The translations under genes and the position numbers were made by a program. Below are positions 25,424 to 31,363 of a stretch of 31,363 bases of DNA, one piece after another. Source of the DNA: a virus; IMG/VR virus record IMGVR_UViG_3300020394_000061, positions 1 through 31,363 of that record. The stretch is one strand, 5' to 3'. Position 1 is the stretch's first letter; each line of letters begins with the position of its first letter. The notes under the pieces are model-generated. The model was not told where the DNA came from and did no database searches. It saw only the letters and a program-made list of their open reading frames with translations.

Positions 25424-27021
25424 TAGAAGTTTGTAAGTGAAGGTGTAAGGCGGCCAGTAGATTCGTTGTATTGCAACTTATCTGCTTTGCCCAAGCATCC
25501 GTTATGTCTATTCTTTAGTACCTTTAGCTGTAGTTCATTGCTTCCTTCTTCTGATTGCTGCGATCTAATGCCACACATAACAAGGTCACTTAACTGGGCT
25601 ATGGACTGCGACCCTCTTAAGGCGGCCAAGTTTATGTCGCCTCCCTCTTCAGCTGGTTTGCCATCTGTTCTACGCAAGTGACTGACCATAACTAAACCTA
25701 CGCCTGTCTTCTCTACTACCTGTCTTAGCTTGGTGCAGCATACATCTATTTGTTTTCTTTCATCTCCATCGCTTAGTCCAGATACCACAAGACTAAGGTG
25801 ATCTAGGAATATTACATCGCACTCTTCACCAGTAGCCATATATGTTATCTGATCTATTAATCGATCAGGGTCTAGTGAACCAAAGTGTTGCAGCAATACA
25901 AACCTATTGTCACTAAATAAATAATCAAATGCTTGTCGTAACTCTTTCTCATCAACAGCCTTCTCATCTATATGCAATGGTTTGTTTAAGGCAATGGATA
26001 GGATGCCTTGCATACTTCTCTTACTGCTCTCTTCGAGGCCAATCCACCCCACCTTAAGATTATGGTTAAGGAAATGATAAGCCATCTCCCTACAAAGTAG
26101 GCTCTTCCCCACGCCAGTACCAGCACAGATTGTAGTCAGCGACTGCTTTCTATATCCTTGCACCATCTTGTTTAGTTCTGGAAAAGGATAGCTACATATC
26201 TGTGAGTTATCTTCTTTAACTAGATCTTCCCATAGATCGTAGGCAGAGAATATGTTGTCGGGTCTGACAGGACTTGCTTTGAAGAGGAGATCTCTGAGTA
26301 GCTCGCCCTCCCCTGCGAGGAGCATTTCATTAGCATCCTTTCTTGGTAGGTGAGCGATAGCTGCTTTACCAGTAGGTAAGATTTTTGCAACCTTTTCGGC
26401 AGCATGAACACCAGCTGGGTCGGAGTCAAAACAAATAACGATACGAACAAACTGAGATAACCATTTTAAATTTGCAGCTACATACTTGGTAGCAGATTGA
26501 GCACCTGATGGCAAACTTACAACTGGAAAGTAATTGCCTGTATTAGATCTTGTACATTGAGCTATGCTGAGACAGTCGATCTCGCCCTCTGTAATTGTTA
26601 CAAAAGAACTACCAGTATTAAACTGTCTCCATAACTCTTGACCCCATAGCTTTATATCCGACAAGTCTCCCTTCCATATAAATCTTTTATCTTTAAACCT
26701 TATATGTTGAGCAGCAACTAATCCACTTTGATCTCTGTAAGTTGCCACCTGACAATCAGTTCCGTTTAATTTAGATACTCCATAGTTAAAAAACTTACAA
26801 GTCTCTTCTGTTATGCCACGTTTTGGTAGGGCACAAGGGATTGGAGTTAGTGGATTCCATTCTTTTTTCATTGGTACAAACGTGGGTTTCTTCAAAATTT
26901 TTTTGGGCTGAAATTGCCAACCACATCCAAAGCAATGCTTATGTCCATCATCGTAAACAGCTACATTATCTTTGCTGTTACATTCTGGGCAAGGTTCTTT
27001 GCTTATGTATTTACTCGGCAT
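25423..27021 (-). CDS. DNA primase-helicase (T7 gp4-like)
   Basis: 532 residues (T7 gp4A: 566). The N-terminal zinc ribbon is present (C11, C14, C30, C33), so this is the primase-competent form. The TOPRIM primase core has EGEIDCLS (145) and FDSDPAG (198-204). The C-terminal hexameric helicase has Walker A AGTGVGKS (300-307), Walker B VIFLDHLS (403-410), the SHLRR motif (447-451) and the nucleotide-sensing LRGSQSIAQLSD (468-479). It unwinds the fork and lays down primers. T7 gp4 ends in an acidic tail with a terminal Phe that binds the polymerase; here the end is SLTNF, keeping the Phe without an acidic run. It overlaps endonuclease I by 11 bp. Confidence 0.95.
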   Translation of the reverse strand: MPSKYISKEPCPECNSKDNVAVYDDGHKHCFGCGWQFQPKKILKKPTFVPMKKEWNPLTPIPCALPKRGITEETCKFFNYGVSKLNGTDCQVATYRDQSGLVAAQHIRFKDKRFIWKGDLSDIKLWGQELWRQFNTGSSFVTITEGEIDCLSIAQCTRSNTGNYFPVVSLPSGAQSATKYVAANLKWLSQFVRIVICFDSDPAGVHAAEKVAKILPTGKAAIAHLPRKDANEMLLAGEGELLRDLLFKASPVRPDNIFSAYDLWEDLVKEDNSQICSYPFPELNKMVQGYRKQSLTTICAGTGVGKSLLCREMAYHFLNHNLKVGWIGLEESSKRSMQGILSIALNKPLHIDEKAVDEKELRQAFDYLFSDNRFVLLQHFGSLDPDRLIDQITYMATGEECDVIFLDHLSLVVSGLSDGDERKQIDVCCTKLRQVVEKTGVGLVMVSHLRRTDGKPAEEGGDINLAALRGSQSIAQLSDLVMCGIRSQQSEEGSNELQLKVLKNRHNGCLGKADKLQYNESTGRLTPSLTNF

Positions 27022-27460
27022 ACCATTCTTTTGGGATAGTTTTGTTACACCAAAGAAAGCCGTGACGTTCAGCCCATTGCCAATACGTCAGGCTTCTCTT
27101 GGCTTTACTAAGTTTGTTGTTTGCGTTTTGAAAACAGAACCGCAAGCTTAGTGTGGGATGTTGCGTCTTGACTGCAATATATTTTTTTCTCTCTTCTTTA
27201 AGTAGCGTTCCTTTGAGTTCAACCACACATGAAGGAAGGATGATGTCAGGAGTGTAGCTACTGCTGATGATGTAATCATAGCTGACAGTTTCATAGCTGA
27301 ATTGTACATTCTTTTTGATTAAGTCAGAGGCAACTTGAGCCTCGAACTTTGATCTAAAATGTACTACCCCCGAAGGAGTTTTCAACGTTTGAGGGTGTGA
27401 GGTCTTGCGTTTCGTTTTTGCTTTGGAACTTGAACCCTGAGAGGTCTGTCGTTTTTTCAT
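27011..27460 (-). CDS. Endonuclease I, Holliday junction resolvase (T7 gp3-like)
   Basis: 149 residues, same as T7 endonuclease I. The family core is present: HFRSKFEAQVASDL (E40), SYTPDIILP (D72), VELKGTL (E81, K83), matching the T7 catalytic set E20, D55, E65, K67, and the C-terminal IPKEW. It resolves branched replication intermediates and helps break host DNA. Compared with T7 the conserved core starts about 20 residues later; the extra basic N-terminus (KKRQTSQGSSSKAKTKRKTS) is encoded out of frame over the SSB C-terminus, a 107-bp overlap. A TTG at codon 26 is a possible shorter start, but it has no ribosome binding site. Confidence 0.88.
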   Translation of the reverse strand: MKKRQTSQGSSSKAKTKRKTSHPQTLKTPSGVVHFRSKFEAQVASDLIKKNVQFSYETVSYDYIISSSYTPDIILPSCVVELKGTLLKEERKKYIAVKTQHPTLSLRFCFQNANNKLSKAKRSLTYWQWAERHGFLWCNKTIPKEWYAE

Positions 27461-27989
27461 ATGGAACGAATTTCATAATGACTATGGCTTCTGGTTGGAC
27501 TGTTAATCCAACACCATACTGCGGATGGTTGTAGCCTTGTACTCTTAGCTTGGCTTGTACTGTTGTTCCTCTACCTAGTCCTATGTACTTCTCTCTTTCC
27601 TCTCCTGTAATTGGAGTGCCATACTTATCGACTAATACTGGCGGTGTATTCTTAAATCTATTAGCACCTTGCCCAGCTTCAACAGGCTTTTTACATTTGA
27701 TTGACAATACTTTCTTGCCCTCGAAGTCAGTAAACTCATACCTTGAGTGTTCTCCTAATTTAAAAGTTGTATCTGGGAAGGCTGCTTTTAGCTGACCTTT
27801 CCATTGGTCAAGTCCATCTTCGAATTGTTGGAACACCATTGCTGTTTCTTTATCGTCTGTATCTAGCAATAAAGTTACGCTCCATTCTGGTGCTTTATTA
27901 AAAGCATCATCTGGTTTAACTAGATGACTCCATGCAACACCGCACTCTGGGGTGAAGATATAAAAAGGTTTTGCTTTGATCTGGCTCAT
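27354..27989 (-). CDS. Single-stranded DNA-binding protein (T7 gp2.5-like)
   Basis: 211 residues (T7 gp2.5: 232). The OB-fold pattern of the family is visible: GVAWSHLVKPDDAFNKAPEW, then SVTLLLD, SRYEFTDFEGKKVLSIKCKK, RGTTVQAKLRVQGY. It coats single strands and coordinates polymerase, helicase and annealing. T7 gp2.5 needs a strongly acidic C-terminal tail ending in Phe. Here the final Phe is kept (GGSTF) but the last 25 residues hold few acids, and this is exactly the region overlapped by the endonuclease frame (SSB residues 177-211). Its ATG overlaps the RNA polymerase stop (ATGA). Confidence 0.9.
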   Translation of the reverse strand: MSQIKAKPFYIFTPECGVAWSHLVKPDDAFNKAPEWSVTLLLDTDDKETAMVFQQFEDGLDQWKGQLKAAFPDTTFKLGEHSRYEFTDFEGKKVLSIKCKKPVEAGQGANRFKNTPPVLVDKYGTPITGEEREKYIGLGRGTTVQAKLRVQGYNHPQYGVGLTVQPEAIVIMKFVPYEKTTDLSGFKFQSKNETQDLTPSNVENSFGGSTF

Positions 27990-30361
27990 GTTATGAAATA
28001 GGTTGATGAACGTGTAAGTAAAACATCTAGCTCTCCATGAGTAGGCTCTGGAGGTAGTGCTTCTATTTGTTTGTCTGTTAATTGGGCTTTCAATTCTCCC
28101 TTTAGTTTTGACAGTTGATCTACTGAATACATATCAGCGAATGACTGTCTAACTGAGTTACGGAGTAGACTCATTTCAGACGGCGTAGTTACGAAACAAT
28201 CGTGGATGCCAGCGATATTTTCGACTCCCCTTATTGAAGCATGAATCGTAGAAAATGCCATATGACTTGCATCAAAACTATGTAATATATTTGCTGAGAT
28301 CGCATGCCCCATCTTCTTTGTATTAAAATCTGGGGTATCCTCGTTTGTTCTTATATCTAGATATACGTCAGATAAATAACGTAATTGTATTCTTATTTTT
28401 TTTGGGTCGTAATACTTCTGTTCAACATACAAACCAGTAGGGCTAGTCCAATGTACTGCTTTGTTTACTTTACCTAGCTCTCTACCTATAGCTCTAAACC
28501 ATTTCATTGCTACGCATGCTGGTTCGATAGCCTTTGCTGACTCCTGATACAGCACGTTAGCCATATAACTTACTGTACTCATAGCACCTTTACCTCTTGT
28601 CCAGTTATTCTTGCCTAGCATTGACCCACGCTCGATAGCCCAACTGTAGGCGTGGTGATAGAAAGCACTATTAGTTGCTGAGTATGGTGCTGTCATAACG
28701 CAAGGCTTAGTCAATGATCTATCCACGTTTAACATCAACCACTTGCTAGCTCTTGGGTCTTTAGCCTGTACTAATCTCTGGTTTACTTTGCTTGCAACTT
28801 CGCTGTATATATCTTGTGGTCTATCGCTATTAATTAAATTAACTTTCTCTCCCATTACTTTGTCACGGAGCAAACCTGAGAAGTGCTGAATAGAACTGCA
28901 AGTGCAATCAAGGTGGCAGGGAAGCTGACATAAATAGCTACTTGGTTCTTGTTGATAAAGATAGATTGCCCTGCAAAAAGCAAGAAAACTCCAAGCCTTA
29001 TCTGCTCGCAACCAAAAGTCAGGGGCTGTCCAACAATCTCTACCAATTCCATAAATAGTTTTTAAATTATTATTAACCCAATCTATCTTTGTTTGAAAGT
29101 CATGTTTGATTCCATACATATTTGCACCATGTATTTTTAACCACGACAAATCATCTTCCGTTTTGATTAGCTTGCCGTTTGTAAATTGCAGTAGTGCTCT
29201 TGATAAATCATTGCCTTGAGAATTAAGAAAAGGAACTCTATCATATACTCGACCTCTAAAATCTAGTTGCTTTGGAAAGTATAAGTTAGGTTCATCTTTA
29301 TATTTCTCAGCCATCCATAACATCTTGGCAATACCTATGCGACTACCTTTAGTTTGGTTATTCTTATCTATAATTCTCTTGCAGTTTATTCTCCATTTAA
29401 TAACAAGTGGGTCGTCTTCATCTAAATGTTTAGGGTATGGCGGTACTGCATATCCATCTCTTGGTAATAAGCAGCCTATCTCTAGGTTGTTATCGTAAGC
29501 ATGCAGCACCTGATCTAAAATATATTTATTAATACACCAGCTAACTTCCCCTTGTATGTTGGCTACTTTTAAAAAGGCTGTATCGTTGTATATTCTAGAG
29601 GCTATCTCTTTGTTATTACTTTTAAATAAATTAAATTTTATATTCTCATTGTAGTATCCACCATCATATGGGTTACTCCATCGCTTCGGTTTAATAAGCA
29701 TAGGTAAGAAGTTAGGGCTGGTTATTCTAACTTCAGTATCAATTTTTTTTACCCACTCCATACACTTGTCGGTTGCTCGAACCATTCGTCTTGCTGGCTT
29801 GCAAGATTTATCTAAAAAAATTTCTATTAATCCAGTATATTTTTGTATAAGTTCGACCATAAATAATCCACTTGCCATCCGCTGTCTTGGATTCCAGTAT
29901 TCTGTATTAGTCATATTGTTTATTAAAAATATTCTGTATCTTTTTTTATGCCTACCTTTCTTGTACTTAGATAACTCACTATCTGTAGCTCTATCGAGCA
30001 TTGTCTCTATCCATATCTTTTCGATAACACCAGCTGCTAGCTGATGCAGACTTGGTGTACTAGATAAGGTATCGACTACAGATCTAATGGATGCAGCTGC
30101 AATTTGTTGGGGTGGTAATTCTAGTAAGGGGGTAAGCATTGCATAGTTAGTGCCAGCTTTTCCCTGCTCTATTTTCCTCCTGATGGCTCGCAAGTGACTG
30201 ACAATTATATCCACATTAAAAGAGCATAGAGCCTCGCCATAAATGGTGAGAGACTCCATGCTCGCTGCTTGTTTTCGATTGTGTTGTGATCTTATTCTAT
30301 TCTGACCCATGTTTAACATCAGGTCTTCATTAGCTAGTTGATCGTCAAGGCTTCGCATCAC
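27986..30361 (-). CDS. Phage DNA-directed RNA polymerase, single subunit (T7 gp1-like)
   Basis: 791 residues if begun at the GTG at 30361; the ATG one codon later (30358) is the more likely start. T7 RNAP has 883, and the N-terminal domain is shorter here. Catalytic landmarks: DFRGR (367-371), motif A with D485 (LDCTCSSIQHFSG, T7 D537), motif B with K552 and Y560 (T7 K631, Y639), HSFDASH (694-700), and motif C IHDCF with D721 (T7 D812). It transcribes middle and late genes from phage promoters. The promoter-specificity segment (656-670) differs from T7 at the base-reading positions. The C-terminal foot is TYFIT, not T7's FAFA. A 58-residue ribbon-helix-helix gene overlaps its start by 17 bp and its stop overlaps the SSB ATG. 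Confidence 0.95.
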   Translation of the reverse strand: MMRSLDDQLANEDLMLNMGQNRIRSQHNRKQAASMESLTIYGEALCSFNVDIIVSHLRAIRRKIEQGKAGTNYAMLTPLLELPPQQIAAASIRSVVDTLSSTPSLHQLAAGVIEKIWIETMLDRATDSELSKYKKGRHKKRYRIFLINNMTNTEYWNPRQRMASGLFMVELIQKYTGLIEIFLDKSCKPARRMVRATDKCMEWVKKIDTEVRITSPNFLPMLIKPKRWSNPYDGGYYNENIKFNLFKSNNKEIASRIYNDTAFLKVANIQGEVSWCINKYILDQVLHAYDNNLEIGCLLPRDGYAVPPYPKHLDEDDPLVIKWRINCKRIIDKNNQTKGSRIGIAKMLWMAEKYKDEPNLYFPKQLDFRGRVYDRVPFLNSQGNDLSRALLQFTNGKLIKTEDDLSWLKIHGANMYGIKHDFQTKIDWVNNNLKTIYGIGRDCWTAPDFWLRADKAWSFLAFCRAIYLYQQEPSSYLCQLPCHLDCTCSSIQHFSGLLRDKVMGEKVNLINSDRPQDIYSEVASKVNQRLVQAKDPRASKWLMLNVDRSLTKPCVMTAPYSATNSAFYHHAYSWAIERGSMLGKNNWTRGKGAMSTVSYMANVLYQESAKAIEPACVAMKWFRAIGRELGKVNKAVHWTSPTGLYVEQKYYDPKKIRIQLRYLSDVYLDIRTNEDTPDFNTKKMGHAISANILHSFDASHMAFSTIHASIRGVENIAGIHDCFVTTPSEMSLLRNSVRQSFADMYSVDQLSKLKGELKAQLTDKQIEALPPEPTHGELDVLLTRSSTYFIT

Positions 30362-30521
30362 TCCAAAACTCTATAGTTTTGGCGTATTTACCTTCAAGCC
30401 ATTCAGTAATAATACGTTTAGCTAGCTCGGCTCTGGTAATGCCCATGTATTTAGCTAGATGATCTAGCCTATTGCATACTTGGGGTGGTAAAAAGGCTTG
30501 TAACTTTTTACTTTCTTCCAT
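30345..30521 (-). CDS. Small ribbon-helix-helix-type protein just upstream of the RNA polymerase
   Basis: 58 residues, from the ATG at 30519-30521 to the TGA at 30345. The fold pattern is a short strand (KLQAFLP), helix A (PQVCNRLDHLAKYMG), a turn, and helix B (TRAELAKRIITEWLEG), typical of Arc/CopG/MetJ-type dimeric DNA-binding proteins. GGAGG lies 7-8 bases before the ATG, the best ribosome binding site in the early region. It overlaps the upstream 111-residue gene by 14 bp and the RNA polymerase gene by 17 bp, so it is translated in the same unit. It could repress early host-type promoters or autoregulate polymerase expression; this is inference from fold and position. Confidence 0.75.
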   Translation of the reverse strand: MEESKKLQAFLPPQVCNRLDHLAKYMGITRAELAKRIITEWLEGKYAKTIEFWSDAKP

Positions 30522-30843
30522 TAAAAAACCTCCGTGCTGTATTCCATACTAATTTAACTGTCGAATACATAGCTACCCTATGCTCGACATTAGTAAAGGT
30601 TTGCTTAAGTAGTTCATTCATAGCCCTATCGCTAGCCTCATCTTCTGTCTCTATCTTCTCTGGATTATCAGGTAGCATAGTCCAATAGATAGCATTGGAT
30701 GGATAGTAGTTATATGAATAACTAATCCATTGTCCGTTAGGGGTAAAGTCATCACCCTTAGTGAAGTAGAGAATAAGCCCAGCATTATTAGAGTGGGCTT
30801 TGTTAGGTTTTTTCTTCGCTAGTTTGTATAGCTGGTAATCCAT
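30508..30843 (-). CDS. Hypothetical early protein, 111 residues
   Basis: I do not recognise it. The N-terminus is basic (YKLAKKKPNKAH), the middle is aromatic (NGQWISYSYNYYPSNAIYW), an acidic helix follows (NPEKIETEDEASDRAMNELL), and the end is basic (NTARRFFNGRK). No membrane segment or signal peptide. AAGGAG precedes the ATG by a single base, which is tight. It overlaps the 47-residue gene upstream by 41 bp and the ribbon-helix-helix gene downstream by 14 bp. Position before the RNA polymerase gene suggests an early protein acting on the host, as with T7 gp0.3-0.7, but no specific function can be read. Confidence 0.72.
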   Translation of the reverse strand: MDYQLYKLAKKKPNKAHSNNAGLILYFTKGDDFTPNGQWISYSYNYYPSNAIYWTMLPDNPEKIETEDEASDRAMNELLKQTFTNVEHRVAMYSTVKLVWNTARRFFNGRK

Positions 30844-30946
30844 GCTCCTTAAGTAGTAGGTTGTAATCAGGGTTAAATCCTATTTGGATTGTTAATGACA
30901 TGAATAAAAATGTCAACAGAATAATATTTAATTTTATGAGACTCAT
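30803..30946 (-). CDS. Small single-span membrane protein, early region
   Basis: 47 residues from the ATG at 30944-30946 to the TAA at 30803-30805. Residues 4-24 (IKLNIILLTFLFMSLTIQIGF) form one hydrophobic span with a Lys near the start; the rest (NPDYNLLLKEHGLP and a polar tail) is soluble. It could be a membrane anchor or an uncleaved or cleaved signal-type segment. It fits the packing exactly: its ATG lies one base after the preceding stop (TAG-T-ATG), with AAGG 9 bases ahead, and it closes what would otherwise be a 104-bp gap. No homologue recognised. Confidence 0.6.
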   Translation of the reverse strand: MSLIKLNIILLTFLFMSLTIQIGFNPDYNLLLKEHGLPAIQTSEEKT

Positions 30947-30947
30947 A

Positions 30948-31139
30948 CTAAGCTACCTTATTGTTCGCTTTGCATAACTTCACCTCATAAATATCGTTAT
31001 AAGGTATCTTGCTTCGCATAAAGCTAGTCAATGCCTCGTATAAATTAACTGCTTTTATATAGTAGGCCTCAACAAAATTTGTTGAAGCACTACTATAAAC
31101 AATTTCATACGTTTTCATTTCTTTATTAACTATCTGCAT
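30948..31139 (-). CDS. Hypothetical early protein, 63 residues
   Basis: A short soluble protein beginning MQIVNKEMKTYEIVYSS, with a central helix (YYIKAVNLYEALTSFMRS) and an end DIYEVKLCKANNKVA. The layout of strand, helix and strand (TYEIVY ... YIKAVNLYEAL ... DIYEVK) resembles small phage proteins of unknown function. The ATG at 31139 overlaps the upstream stop (TCATGCAGATAG), with GGAGG 10 bases before it, which favours this start over Met8. Its TAG is one base before the next ATG. Confidence 0.7.
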   Translation of the reverse strand: MQIVNKEMKTYEIVYSSASTNFVEAYYIKAVNLYEALTSFMRSKIPYNDIYEVKLCKANNKVA

Positions 31140-31363
31140 GAGTTCATCGCCTCCACTACGGGAATTAAATCCTCAATTATATGCTTAATTAATAAATTTC
31201 TAGCCTTACATGAATCATCTGGTAACACTATTAACTTATCCGTATTGCCTGAGAGATTATTAATAACTCCCAAGATATAAGTTAGTCGCTGTACTTGAGT
31301 ATGCCATAACGGATTTTCTTTTAATAACTTAAGAAGTTCGATGTCATTAGCACCGATCTCCCT
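31130..31363 (-). CDS. Early protein, partial (start beyond the right edge)
   Basis: An open frame runs from the right edge to the TAG at 31130-31132, giving 77 residues with no convincing internal start (the only Met is 5 residues from the end). It is helical and Leu/Ile/Lys/Asn-rich: NDIELLKLLKENPLWHTQVQ, then RLTYILGVINNLSGN, then NLLIKHIIEDLIPVVEAM. I do not recognise it. Its stop overlaps the next gene's ATG by 10 bp, as in the rest of this operon. With the four genes after it, it belongs to the early cluster ahead of the RNA polymerase. Confidence 0.6.
   Translation of the reverse strand, partial: REIGANDIELLKLLKENPLWHTQVQRLTYILGVINNLSGNTDKLIVLPDDSCKARNLLIKHIIEDLIPVVEAMNSCR

Noticed and set aside
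1-31363. tRNA genes, CRISPR arrays, insertion sequences, integrase or attachment sites
   Set aside because: Looked for and not found; space between genes is too small for most of them.

Overview
The window is part of a T7-like podovirus genome (Autographivirus type: single-subunit RNA polymerase, T7 replication set, T7 head-tail set). AT-rich composition, tightly packed genes and small conserved proteins known from marine T7-like phages suggest a marine host, most plausibly a SAR11-type (pelagiphage) or similar low-GC alphaproteobacterium. The host is inference. No tRNA, CRISPR array, insertion sequence, integrase, attachment site, terminase, lysis gene or DNA polymerase is visible here. The window opens inside the major capsid gene and closes inside an early gene.

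Layout. Positions 1-21382 lie on the + strand and carry the late structural module in T7 order: capsid (gp10, 3' part), a 20-residue basic microprotein, tail tubular proteins A and B (gp11, gp12), a gp13-like protein, internal/ejection proteins gp14, gp15 and a giant 3019-residue gp16, tail fibre gp17, a second large fibre with RCC1-like repeats, and a 102-residue unknown. Positions 21379-31363 are almost entirely on the - strand. Read in their own direction they are: early small genes, RNA polymerase (gp1), single-strand binding protein (gp2.5), endonuclease I (gp3), primase-helicase (gp4), 5'-3' exonuclease (gp6), two small conserved proteins (one gp7.3-like), portal (gp8) and scaffold (gp9). 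One 51-residue gene at 24540-24695 is on the + strand inside this block.

The two halves converge with a 4-bp stop-codon overlap at 21379-21382. In T7 and its usual relatives gp9 and gp10 are adjacent on the same strand, so this arrangement equals an inversion of the gp10-gp17 module relative to the gp1-gp9 module, with the breakpoint right after the scaffold stop codon. The slot between primase-helicase and exonuclease, where T7 carries its DNA polymerase, is closed up.

How the genes would work together: gp1 transcribes the middle and late genes, and its promoter-reading residues differ from T7. Gp2.5, gp3, gp4 and gp6 replicate and process DNA with a polymerase encoded elsewhere. Portal, scaffold and capsid build the head. 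Gp11, gp12, gp17 and the RCC1 fibre form the tail and receptor-binding apparatus. Gp14, gp15 and gp16 are ejected into the cell. The giant gp16 carries a ParB/DdrB-like domain, an HExxH zincin-like domain and a possible ADP-ribosyltransferase-like motif, so it looks like a fusion of an ejection protein with a polyvalent protein of the kind phages deliver with their DNA.

No stretch over 300 bases lacks a gene. The longest non-coding pieces are about 38 bp each (540-577 and 24502-24539), so most phage promoters must lie inside genes or outside the window.
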